A stretch of DNA of 21,661 bases from Lunasporangiospora selenospora (lineage: Eukaryota; Mortierellomycota; Mortierellomycetes; Mortierellales; Mortierellaceae). The notes beneath the pieces were generated by a model that made no database searches, was not told the origin of the DNA, and was given only the letters and a program-made list of their open reading frames with translations. The DNA lies in contig JAABOA010000038.1 in NCBI GenBank assembly GCA_015680635.1, positions 8,449-30,109 of the forward strand, read 5' to 3'. Positions 8,801 through 18,869 of the stretch are shown here, one piece after another (positions within the stretch are counted from its first letter, which is position 1; the number at the start of each line of letters is the position of its first letter). Made by a program: the position numbers and the translations under genes.

Positions 8801-11216
8801 AATATTAGTGTCACACCTCTTTCAAGTCGATTTTTAACAGACATCCCTGCTTGGAGCAGGACACCTATTCTTTTTACCTGATCATGCGCAGAGATTGTAA
8901 TAGCATGTTCAAGGAATTGAGCTTCGTCAAGCACCGTGGAAGCCTGTGAGCTCATCAAACTTTGAATGTCGACAATCAACACGGAGTTGTCGTCGTTATT
9001 TACAAGGGCCAATGTCGAGGGTTGAGAGGGACTCCATACGGCTCGACTATATCGAGGTTGGTCAGCTTGCGCGACTCCGACAAGCTCCATATACTGTGAG
9101 TGAGCAATGTCAGTTGAGTCAATGTCGGATCCAGAGAGGTTCCAGATAATGACCTTGCTGTCCTTACCAACGCTAACTAAAAGCTGAGATACCGAAGGGT
9201 CGTTTGTGATAGGTGATGAGAACCCCATATCAATCACTTGATCGGTGTGTCCTCGAAGAAGGGTCCTGTGCCCGTGCGCTTGCTGAAGAACCCGAATCTT
9301 TCCACCTATTGTATTAAATTTGAATGGACGCCACATCAATAAGGACCCAACTTTTGGCGGTGCACGTCGTGACCTATCGAGTTGGCGTGATTAGTGACAG
9401 TACCTTTGGCTGCATAGCTGATATATCCTTTGCTTACAGCAACCATTTTTCCAGTGTTGTATTCAACATCGGTTGGGATTAGGGTGATTGGGATTGTCTC
9501 CAGATCCTCAGAGAAGATCGCGTCCAGGTTGTCAAGCCCAATGTCGTAGATGTTGGCTGCGGTCTTGGGGTGGGTTAAATAAACTCCATCAGGAACGCTA
9601 TTCATTCAGTCCATGGAGTATTCAGTCAATAGCCAAATCGTTTTCTCATTTCTATTAGAGCCTTGTGATGAACAAGTTGATGTGTAATCTAGGATCAAAA
9701 TCACGCCAAGGTTACTCTTTATCTTACCTCGAGCTTCCTTTAGCAAGTTTCTGGACTCGGTGGTTCCAGGCAGAGTGGGGGGGAAGGAATTGGTCGACTT
9801 GGTACCGCTTTTGGTCGCGTTCATGAGTGCTACGACCTGCACCTTCGCTCTCTGCATGCGTGGGGGCCTCTCGGCGCGGTACAGGGTTCGCTGAAGAAGG
9901 TCTTTTGGACACTGTGCTGCCGGCTCCACTTTGTAGGGTATCCTGGGGCCCCGATACGGGCGTCGTTGTTCTTGACTGGACGGGTGGTGAGCCGGGCGTC
10001 GCAGCGACCGAGGGGACGACAGTCTGCGAAGTGGTTGCTGTCGCCGCTGCCATTGTCGAGCTCATGTTTGCATTTGCATTGATCGCAGCAGCGGAGCTCG
10101 TGAACGAATTGAACGGGTTGACATAAGTAAACTTTGCCTTGGAAGTGGATTGAGGTGTGCTATCCTTGGACGATGAAGACGCTTTATGGGAGCTCTCTTT
10201 CTTTAGTTCCATTGCCTTGGGCTCCATCGGGCTATCAGTCGTTGGTTCTGGATAAATGGGTGTTGGTGAGGAGGTATTGGACGACTTTTGGAGTATCGCC
10301 AGTAGATTCCTGAGAATCCACGAGTCAAATGGTAAAAAGAAAGGGGGGGTATTGATCGATAGAGGATGGTTAGTGACATGAAATGGACATCAAGGACAGC
10401 GACGCGTACAAAGTAGCGTGGGAACACAGCTAGTTACACTTCTTCTTTCTTGGTGCTTGGCTGTGGATGCGCAAGGTCTGGCCGAGGTCCACCAAAGAGC
10501 GCCATCTTCAAGTCCTCGGTCTTTTGTTGAGCTGTTGGCTCAGGTTTTGGTCCACCAAAGAGCGCCAGCTTCAAACTTTCTGTGCTCGCTTGCAGGTCCG
10601 CTTGGGCTGGAGGTGTGCGTGGCAGCGACTGGTGTTGCGAGCCCTGTGTTGGCAGTGGGGGCGTGGGAAGAGGCGGCTGTGACGATGCTCCGCCAAAGGT
10701 TCCTCCTGTGGACGAAATTATTGGCGATGCGGTCGACGACACTGGCTGGTTCAGGCTCTGGAGCAAAGACGCCAGCGCGTTGCCTTGCGGCGGTGGTCGA
10801 CTCTGAGGAGGAGGAAGACCGCTAGGATACGGCCCCATAGGAGGCCCACGTTGCTGCTGCCCGCTGCCGCCTTGCATCAGTTGAAGGAGCATCTGCTGCT
10901 GCTGATCCATCCTTGGCTGCAGGAGGTGCGGCTGTTGCGACTGTTGCTGTGGATTGAATCCAAGGCCCGGCATCATTCCCATGGATGGTGGTGGTGTGGA
11001 TCCCATGCCCGGGAAAAATGGATGTGACATTGGTGGGGGTGGTGGCATCGACATCTCACCGATCGGCGAACTGTGCTGGTGCGGGAGCCCATGAGGGAAC
11101 TGGCCTTGGGCTGGCGCCTGCGCGGGCGAGATCTGCTGTTGTTGTTGCTGCTGCTGTTGCCCTTGGCCGGCGCCACCCTGCAGCATCTCGAGGAGGGTTC
11201 GGTTATCAGTTGCCAT
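5807..11216 (-). CDS. EDC4: Enhancer of mRNA-decapping protein 4 (EDC4/Ge-1, Pdc1-like scaffold)
   Basis: P-body scaffold that brings together the decapping enzyme Dcp2, Dcp1 and activators. Six exons: 11216-10438, 10309-9728, 9597-9374, 9305-8878, 8758-7016, 6898-5807; introns 128, 130, 68, 119 and 117 bases, all phases consistent; 1615 residues (human EDC4 1401). The N-terminal ~450 residues are Pro/Gln-rich and disordered, with short leucine helices (LLEMLQGG, LLQLMQGG, NALASLLQSL, NLLAILQKSS) resembling the helical leucine motifs that bind Edc3/Dcp2. WD40 repeats span about 455-870 (LLRGHTDQVIDMGFSSP, TINDISFSPDGS, DGTVKYW). A low-complexity linker with ten Ala follows, then a long coiled coil (about 1190-1340, including KATHAMFQQMHSAFLGG, close to the human segment) and the helical C-terminal domain (LNQLIAYGDYEKAFTQAL, LSQPVLLALTHHLAS). 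The gene is head-to-head with PIG-U. Confidence 0.95.
7670..7699 (-). repeat. GCN repeat encoding ten alanines in EDC4
   Basis: Ten consecutive Ala codons, with mixed third positions, in the linker between the WD40 region and the coiled coil of EDC4. Mixed codons argue against very recent slippage. Confidence 0.8.
10486..10574 (-). repeat. 63-base-period duplicated motif LKxALFGGP in EDC4
   Basis: Two copies of a 26-base unit, 10486-10511 and 10549-10574, differ at one base and are spaced 63 bases apart (21 codons). They encode SLKLALFGGPKPEP and DLKMALFGGPRPDL in the disordered N-terminal part of EDC4. The unit looks like a short helical interaction motif (inference). Confidence 0.8.
11133..11159 (-). 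repeat. CAG/CAA repeat encoding nine glutamines in EDC4
   Basis: Nine consecutive Gln codons, mixed CAG and CAA, near the N terminus of EDC4, where residues are generally Gln/Pro-rich. Further, shorter Gln runs follow downstream in the same exon. Confidence 0.8.
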
Positions 11217-11375
11217 TGTTGTCAAGTCAGGTAATCCACGGGGAAGGAAAGGCGTTGCACAGCAGGGATCGAAAGGGTGTGGGAGGTGTGTCTGAGAGAT
11301 GGCGCCTGGTTTGGTTTTTAGCGCCCAAGTCGACGTCACAATTGGGGTATTTAATTGTGTAAATTGAGTGCAGTG
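11217..11375. promoter_or_regulatory. Divergent promoter of EDC4 and PIG-U
   Basis: Only 159 bases separate the EDC4 and PIG-U start codons, so both promoters must overlap or share elements. Visible candidates are CGACGTCA at 11331-11338 (one base off the CREB/ATF octamer TGACGTCA), TTTTTAGCGCCC at about 11315-11326 (E2F/MBF-like) and a TATTTAA element at about 11348-11354, on the PIG-U side. None is proven; the gene arrangement itself is clear. Confidence 0.5.
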
Positions 11376-11390
11376 ATGCACTCAATTTAC
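11359..11390 (+). repeat. Perfect 14-bp hairpin with GTGA loop at the PIG-U start
   Basis: The arms GTAAATTGAGTGCA (11359-11372) and TGCACTCAATTTAC (11377-11390) are exact reverse complements, separated by GTGA (11373-11376). As RNA the loop is GUGA, a GNRA-class tetraloop, and the stem can extend by a G-U and a G-C pair to 11357/11392. The first PIG-U ATG (11376-11378) consists of the last loop base and the first two bases of the 3' arm. As DNA it would be a cruciform or a palindromic factor site. Confidence 0.85.
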
Positions 11391-13471
11391 GCCATGGCAC
11401 AATCGGCAGCCCATCAGTCTGCACCCAAGAAAGGCCATGAAGCATCCATGACCGAGTCATCATCACCAACACCATCTTTATTTTCAACATCACAAAGGTC
11501 TGGGATGTCCGAAGCTGCCGCTGCACACATGGTTTTTGGACTAGCATTCATCCTCCGTCTAGTGCTTTTCCAGGTTCCAGGTCTGCCAGAGTTTCTTGGG
11601 GATCGGGTCGAGATATCAACCCCTGTTACCAGCTTCAAGAGAAGTATGATCCGTGACATTGACCTGGGATTTTTTACAAGCATGAGTAATTGGTAGCAAG
11701 GATCGACTTTAAGCTCACACTCTTATCTACGATATCCATCAAATGAACACTAGTGTCCGAAGGTGTCTTTCTGTTCAGGAACGGGGTACCTCCATATGAC
11801 GGCGGCGTTTTTCATCAGGTAGAGAGAAGATAAGACTCGTAGCGATCCCACCAGGACCCACAGAGAATTCTTAACCAACATTCAGCTTCGATATCTTTCT
11901 AGGCCCCTCTGTTACTAGGACTGTTCTACCCAATCATCAATAGTCCCATCCTTATCAAGTTATTGTACTCCATTGGCGATCTCATTGTTGGACTAATGCT
12001 TCTCCGGATCACACAATCGAAGGATAAAGAGGCAGTAACGGAAAAAAAAATTCGTCTGTATGGAGGGAAGTTTGAGGAGCCTGGCCTGAATGGTGTCAAG
12101 GTTGCTGCGCTCTACCTTTTCAACCCATTCACGATTGCAAGTTGTATTGGCAAGAGCACTATTCTCTTTTCCAATATCTCTGTAGTTGCGAGTATCTTGA
12201 TGGGAATGCAAGGTAAGCAACTACCCTACCCTGAGGAATTTTGTCCGACCGAACCGAGTTCAAATAGGGATGCAAATTCACGCTCAAGATTGTATCGCGT
12301 AACCTAGGCAATACCAGCTTTGCCATGTTCAGTGTTGCATTGGCATCCTATCTGTCGGTGTATCCTACAATTATCACTATCCCAGTCATCCTATTACTCA
12401 ACCGCAACCAGACAGATATTTCCTTGCAAAGAGTGAGTCCCCTTGAAACAATTAGAGTCCAGCAACACCCTTTGCGAGTAACGAAAGGCGTATTTAATTA
12501 TTCATCCGCGTTGAAACCCTCTTCTACTGCTCCTATTGAAACGATAGAAGGTTGCTGGACAAAGTGTTGGCCTCTATATCGCTTTTATAACTGTCCTCTT
12601 TGCCCTCTCAGCTTTGTTGGTGGATGGGGTAGATTTCTTCGGAAGTGTTTATGGAACTATGTAAGGCTCTACAGATACAGCAGTGGCACTTGTTAACACT
12701 TGTTGAATGGCAGACTTACTTTTTTACCTATTATGCTCTACTTTCATCGATAGCTTTAGAGTTGCAGACTTAACGCCAAACTTGGGTCTGTTGTGGTACT
12801 TTTTTATCGAGATGTTTGACCAATTCAGACCCTTTTTCCTGATCGTCTTCCAGATCCATGTCTTTATCTTTGCTGTGCCAGTCGCCATCAAGCTGAGGTA
12901 AATACTGAGAGAGAGAGAGAGAGAGAGAACCGAACGCCTCTGTTCTCGGGTGTAGGATGCAGTCACTGATCATATGCTGAAATGTGCTTTAGAAAATACC
13001 CATTATTTGTGGCGTTCCTATTGAGTGCCATTATCGGAACATTCAAAGGATACCCTGCTGTTGGAGACGCTGCTCTGTATTTGGGCCTTTTGCCTCTTAG
13101 CTCCGAGATCTTTCAGTGTAAGTAAATCTAGACAAGGTCTGGGTGTTGAGGCAGTTGAGATTCAATTTTATAGAGCTAATGACTTATCATTCTAAATACC
13201 AATAGACATGCGCTATTCGTTTGTGATTGTCAATCTGTACCTCTACTCTTCATTCCTTGCCCCTGTATTCTGGTATCTTTGGATCTATGTCGGAAGTGGC
13301 AACGCCAACTTTTTCTACGCTATTGGACTTGTCTATGGTATTGGTGAGATTATCTTAATGATCGATGCAACCTATGCCATCTCGCGCCGTAATTTTGAAG
13401 CAGAGATCCCACCTGTGAGTGATGAGGCTAGAGGACCTAAAGGCTGGGATCGCGACGTAATTCAAAAGTAA
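11376..13471 (+). CDS. PIGU: GPI transamidase subunit PIG-U (Gab1/Cdc91)
   Basis: Multi-pass ER membrane subunit of the complex (with PIG-K, PIG-T, PIG-S, GAA1) that attaches GPI anchors to proteins; PIG-U is thought to help recognise the GPI lipid. Eight exons: 11376-11643, 11754-11818, 11903-12212, 12308-12432, 12548-12660, 12754-12897, 12993-13117, 13206-13471; introns 84-115 bases; 471 residues (human 435). Diagnostic segments are [63 protein letters not shown] followed by [29 protein letters not shown] and [15 protein letters not shown], all aligning in order with human PIG-U. The start is uncertain: ATG 11376 lies inside the hairpin, whereas ATG 11394 (giving 465 residues) lies just beyond it. 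The ~50 residues before the first TM helix are Ser/Ala-rich and not conserved. Confidence 0.94.
12907..12928 (+). repeat. (GA)11 microsatellite in PIG-U intron 6
   Basis: Eleven perfect GA units just inside the donor of the sixth PIG-U intron (12898-12992). It is likely length-polymorphic. Confidence 0.9.
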
Positions 13472-13518
13472 ATCTGTAAAGGCTGAGAGCAAATTTGGTG
13501 GCGCTCAACAGTCCGATC

Positions 13519-13593
13519 ATGGCAAACAATGTAATTAGTGGGAGGTTCATCGATGCAGCTCTTTCGTTCTATTTCCCTTCATCTTGTCCATAA
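13519..13593 (+). promoter_or_regulatory. Upstream ORF (24 codons) ahead of the BARD1-like gene
   Basis: An ATG at 13519 opens a 24-residue frame that ends with TAA at 13591-13593, only 2 bases before the main start at 13596. The main ATG has a good context (ACCATGG). A stop this close to the next start would allow termination-reinitiation if the leader begins upstream of 13519, which is not known from sequence. Confidence 0.45.
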
Positions 13594-13595
13594 CC

Positions 13596-16500
13596 ATGGC
13601 CCCAACACCATTTGATAATGCTCTGCAGCGCCTACGAAGTCTGTTTCTGTGCCCTCTGTGGTATGCATCCATTTTCATTTTCTTCCTGGATCGAATTGAT
13701 GCCATTTGACCCAACTGCGCTCGTGTACTCAACCACCATTGCATTTTAAATATCGCGCGGGATATCCATACAGCGGAAAGGAGCTTAGGGAGACTTTTAC
13801 CGTTAAGGAATGTGGGCATCACTTTTGCCAGTAAGTTCATACGGTCGCCAAGACAAATAGCACTAATTTGTACGAGCGCTGCAAATAGCTACGGTCCCTA
13901 TTAATATCTATGAATGGTTATTCACCTTCTACGTCTACAGACAGTGTATCGAGCCAGTACTAGGGACTTTGTGTAAATGTCCAACATGCAAACTACCCGC
14001 TCGTGTTGGAAATCTGATTAGGAACCGTTCCTACGATATTATGCTTGCCTGTGCAAGCAAGCTCCAATCGTTGGAAACGCGGCAGTCTAATGGTATTGTT
14101 CTCATTATACTCTTGTCATTTAGTTTACACAAAGATTTTAGTTCGATGTCTATATGCTTACCTTTTTCTCTTCCGACGCGTGTCAACAACTAGATTTACA
14201 GGAAGCGTCAGATAGACAGGAAACGAAAGAGAACATTTTGGAGCCAGGAACTCCTGTTGGTTCGCCAATCTGGACCTTTGATTGCGGACCCACTCTTCCA
14301 GACTTGATCCCATTAAGTCTCCCTTCAGTACCCATCAATCATTCAATTATAGAGCCCCCAACTTTTCCATCGTTAGGCACAGGCATGTCATCTCACAAAA
14401 ACAACATATTGTCAAGGCACCGCTCGAATAACAATAACAATAACAATAACAACAGTAATAATAGGATGTCGACAGTAAGTTCGAATCACACTTCAGCTAG
14501 CGCCTCCATGGTAACCGCTAGCACAGGAGCCACTGTCGAGCTACCGTCGCTTAGCCAGAGACAGAGCACGCAATATAGCCAAGAAACCCCACCGCCACTC
14601 TATTTCCAACAGCGACTTCTTCGGTTGCCACAGGAAGAGAATCAACCGATATTGCGTCAACTATCCCAAGGACCATCTCAGCAACATTGTGAACGAGGAG
14701 CCCCTACTATCGCACAGCTTCACCAGCTACTCGATATGAGGGGACAAGTGGAAGGCAATGTTCCATGTTCTCAGGACGCCGATGCTCCAACTCAGTCTCC
14801 TGTTTTACCTAGCTTGCCCATACCTGATAATGACGACGAGGTACATATTTAAGTGCTAATGCTCTACAAAGTTTTTTTTGGGTACCGAGAGTTCTGCAAT
14901 AGCTCTAGACAAACTATCTGAATTCTTACATTTGCTTCGATCGTTGTCGATCCATTTTTTCCACTCACAAATCTCTGCGTCTAGAATGGGTTCAATTTCT
15001 GCACGCCGCAGATGCCTACTCCATCATTTGCTGCGCTCCCTTCATCTCTTGATCCCTCGACATATTCTATAAACAAGTCAGAGAGATCGCTTACAAGTCG
15101 CCTGTCTGGACGTTCGGCTTCTTCAGGATCATTACGGATACGACCCGGCTCTGACTCAAATAGTAACAACGCTATCGGCTCTGTAGGAACTCAGGAGACT
15201 CTCGAGTTACACGATCCATATCAAAAGCACTTTTATCGAGCCAGGCCAAACTCCGCGCCCCCTTCCAACAGCATAGTGAAATCACCCACGTTGCCTATGC
15301 TACCTTCATTTCCCGATTTAATATCAGATCGTACCCCGGCAACACCTTCACCACCTTCACCAATGCAGTCGCAACAACAATCTCAGCGAAGGGCCTCTCT
15401 GCTCTCGATCTGCAAATGGATTTGTCCCTATTGCACGCATACCGAAGATGTTGGAGTAGAGGATAGAGAGAAAAATCGTTGTCCCGCTTGCGGACAGCCT
15501 CAGACTCAGATAATTGCTCATTCAAGTGGAGAGACGCCTAGCCAGATCACAAGGCAACAATCTCTTCATGATGGCTCGTCCAAGGAGTCACACAACGGCT
15601 TACCTGAGCATCCATTATCAAGAGGCGAATATAACAATGATATAGAGAGCCGTGATGAGAGTGAAATCGTGGTCGAGTCCTCCCAGCCAACAAATGATCT
15701 ATTCATGCCAAGTTTATTGCCATACACTGATTTAAATCCATTACAACAACGACAAAAACGAAGGCGACAAGATATACAGCCAATGGAATCACAAGAGTCC
15801 ACCATTCTGCCTGCCACAACTCACGCCTCTCCCTCGCAATCAAAGAGGCATCGCTCATTCCGAACAAAGGCTACATCGCCAGTCGCAGTCGAACCTCTAC
15901 ATATTGGATCCACAGACAATATGGAAAGTGACCATAGAATGCGCGGAATCCGTTCGGTAGATGCCGAAATGGAAAACGAAGAACATTGTGGCTTCAAGAA
16001 TAGTCAGCTGTCCAATCAAAGCGCTTTCCGTCCCTGTGCTGACGATGGAGCCAAAGTCGGCGACAGGAACGAGAGTCGCATGATAACTTGCATCTTTACG
16101 GGTTTACGTAGGGAACACCGCGATGCGTTTGATGTAAGCACAACTCGGCTAATCGAAGCCGGGTTGCTTATGGAGCATATACCAGACAAGGACTTTCACG
16201 AGTCTGTGACCCATATCATTACAAGTGCTGAGCGTGTGGAACGAATTTCGGCCCTCTCGTCAAAGACTAATGACCGCGACATGAACGGTGAAAACATGGA
16301 TGAGATAGATCATGGGCTATGGGCTTTGTGTCCCCGGATGCAAAAGTATCTCTTTGGGATGCTCTCGAATACATGGATTGTTCGTTATGAGTGGTTTATA
16401 GACAGTATCGAGGCAAAGACTTGGCTCCCCTTACCAAATCCACGGTACCTCATCCAGGGAGACACACAGTTTGGACCGGCACCTGGGGCACTCTTTCGAC

Positions 16501-17352
16501 GCGAGCTCCGGAAACGGCAGGTAAGACGGCGGGTTCTTACTTTATCGGTCTTGTAGGATATTTCTGACTCACAAGCACTTACTCCTTTGCGCTCTAATTC
16601 TCTAATGAGATCTCCCTCTCCCTTCCTCGGCTTTAATCCTCACCTCCAATGCATGCGCTTCGTCTGCCTCTGCAATTATACAGAATCTGAGATTGTTTGA
16701 GTCGTGCAGAGTATTCTTTTATGGGGACTTTAAAAACCTTGGCCAGCGATCCGCCTTCAAGAAGCAGGATCTCTTACGGCTAGTACAGCATGGGGGAGGC
16801 GTTGCACTTCGTAAGCGGCCAACGAAACCTAGCAACACAAAGTCGACCCCTTCGACGCCAGCAGCATCCGCAGAAAGTCGGCAATTCTTTGGAGTTGAGC
16901 GCAAGAGCTTGTATGTTACTGAAGAGACCAAGCCCTGGGAGGCTCCGATCGATCGGCAGATACCGATCATTGTTTGTGACCCTTCGATTTTCTCCGCACT
17001 TGCAGTCGTTTCGCCATTGGCATCATCCCGAACGACGGATGAAGAGACTGAGCCAACAGGCTCGCGATCTCAGTCGAAGATGGAAAAAGAAAGGAGGACC
17101 CCGACCCCGACCCCGACCCCATCATCTCCATTACCATTACCTTCATTGTCACCACTAGCCGACATAAAGAAGCATGGTTGGCTACTAGACCATCAGGCCG
17201 TCTCACTCCATTGGTTTCTTAACTGCATCTCTTGTAGTGTGATGGGATCTCAGGACTTGGAGCTTTTGTACACCGATATTATTGCTCGACAAGATGCCTT
17301 TGACCGACTGGATCGGGCTTGGGTGCTCTGGCACTCGAGTAAAACACCCTAG
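13596..17352 (+). CDS. BARD1: RING + tandem BRCT protein, BARD1-like
   Basis: Probable ubiquitin-ligase subunit of the BRCA1/BARD1 family, acting on chromatin in DNA repair (family knowledge). Six exons: 13596-13660, 13774-13830, 13941-14092, 14194-14840, 14994-16520, 16684-17352; 1038 residues. Exon 5 could instead start at 15012, in frame, giving 1032. The N-terminal RING has ligands C19, C22, C35, H37, C40, C43, C54 and C57; the flanking helix PARVGNLIRNRSYDIMLACA resembles the one after the BARD1 RING. The middle is Ser/Thr/Gln/Asn-rich and disordered, with a Cys4 motif at C451, C454, C470, C473. BRCT1 (about 671-815) has NTWIVRYEWFIDSI; BRCT2 (from about 817) has LFESCRVFFYGDF and LLRLVQHGGGVALRKRP, close to BARD1. 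No ankyrin repeats are visible, unlike animal BARD1 (777 residues). A BRCA1-type identity is less likely. It starts 124 bases after the PIG-U stop. Confidence 0.8.
14427..14462 (+). repeat. AAT/AAC repeat encoding an asparagine tract
   Basis: Nine Asn codons, then one Ser and two more Asn, in the disordered middle of the BARD1-like protein. Built from AATAAC units. Confidence 0.85.
15423..15491 (+). other. Cys4 zinc-ribbon-like motif within the BARD1-like protein
   Basis: Encodes CPYC and, after 15 further residues, CPAC (C451, C454, C470, C473). The context, W before the first Cys and N-R-C-P-A-C-G-Q-P around the second pair, recalls RanBP2/NZF zinc fingers, but those have about 10 residues between the Cys pairs. 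It is an isolated, well-formed metal-site candidate in an otherwise disordered region. Function unknown. Confidence 0.5.
17098..17120 (+). repeat. CCCCGA hexamer repeat encoding Thr-Pro
   Basis: About three and a half units of CCCCGA give a TPTPTPTP stretch inside a Ser/Pro-rich insertion of BRCT2 in the BARD1-like protein. Likely a surface loop. Confidence 0.8.
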
Positions 17353-17557
17353 ATATGCACTCAACTGGAAATACAATTTTCCTTGTTTCTTAAAAAAAAG
17401 GGAATGCCATTTTGCACGAACATATTTTTTTCGATAATTTAATTAATGCTCTGCTTGTTTGGCTGATTCATAAAGCAGTGGGGATACTCCTATTTTCTTC
17501 ACAGATGTATTCGGTCACTCGAAGGTGGCTGGTTGAAAATCCAGTATTGAAAACAGC
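17353..17557. other. Convergent 3' region between the BARD1-like gene and CHFR
   Basis: 205 bases between two facing stop codons, AT-rich with an A-run at about 17392-17399 and TTTTTTTCGATAATTTAATTAA-like sequence near 17425-17446. The two transcripts probably overlap here, given the short distance. No gene was seen. Confidence 0.55.
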
Positions 17558-18831
17558 TCAACGAGTTTTGTCACATATATGGTTCAGTCGAGCTGCATGG
17601 GCTGCATTATTGAACTGTGTTCGACATTCACGTCCCCACCAACAATCTGCCCGGTTTGGAACAATGGCCACCAATGACGTTGGATCGAGCGATACGCGCC
17701 ATTGGTAGAGAGGTCCATTCGTATGAAATTCGGCTCGGCAAGACGTGCACAGCTTGTCGGAACTCGTCAATGTCGCAGCACGCTCTGCTCGTGCTTCACG
17801 TTGCGCCTCTACTGCTGGTAAGGGACCATCGATCCATGGTCTCAATCGGGGGAGAAAATGGTACCTGCCAACCATGGGATATGGAGGTAAACCCAAAAGT
17901 GGTGCTACAGGTAAACCGGCTAATTGGGCTACCCCTGCCGCTGGGGCCGGAATTGGAGCTGGGGCTGGAATTAGAGCTGGGGCTGGAACTGGAACTGGGG
18001 CCGCTGCTCTTTCCTCTTCATCCTGAGGCTGTGTTGAGGGAGTCTGATGCATCGATATGGCTGACTGAGAGGATCTTGAGACCGAAGTTGAAACAGACGT
18101 TAATGATGACGAAGAAGCAGCAACTGGGATGTCGTCTGATGGGGACGACGCTTCAGTTCTGGATCCTGTTAAAGGGTCCGAGGAAGATGAGGGTACTGCT
18201 GCTGCCTCACGGATAGCTCTGCCAGGTGCTTCCCGTGTTCCTAGGAAATAAAATATGCCACTGTCCATGCCTTGTTTTACTTCTTCCCACATGTCACTGT
18301 AAGTCTGGTTTTTCCCTTGAAGGTAGCTTTGAACGATCCAGTGCTCCCGCTGGTTAAAGACCCAATCAAAGAACTCTCTGTTTTCTATATGGTCCTCCAC
18401 ACTACTAATGTTGCAGCCACAGCTAGCGAAATGGCACATCTTGCCTATTTAAAATTAAGGAGGTGATCTAAGGATATCAGAAGGAGCGAAGGTTATAGAG
18501 AAAGCAACACGTCCCTAGTTTCTCTTCGCTTTGATATGAAGTAACTGACAATCTTACATCGGAACAAATCCTTTGCAGTTTCGTATCCCGGAGGAGCGAT
18601 CTCTGGAATATGTCGTCCACACTGGCACTGTCCATGTCCAGGCTTATGTAGACGACTTTCGTGGTATTCTCTTACAGTCACATCTGCGGCTAGAGGTTCC
18701 AGTCGTATTTCTGGAGGACATACGTATCCAGTTGTGTTGGCGGGGTCACAACAAGGGCATGTTGAGGGCAACCGTGGTCCCACATATGGGTTGTCTAGGA
18801 AATTGTTATTTGCAGCAAACCCAAACCCATT

Positions 18832-18869
<38 letters not shown>

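Noticed and set aside
14994-15011. Choice of acceptor for exon 5 of the BARD1-like gene
   Set aside because: Both acceptors (exon from 14994 or 15012) keep frame and differ by six residues. The first was kept for its better pyrimidine tract, but the second is not excluded.
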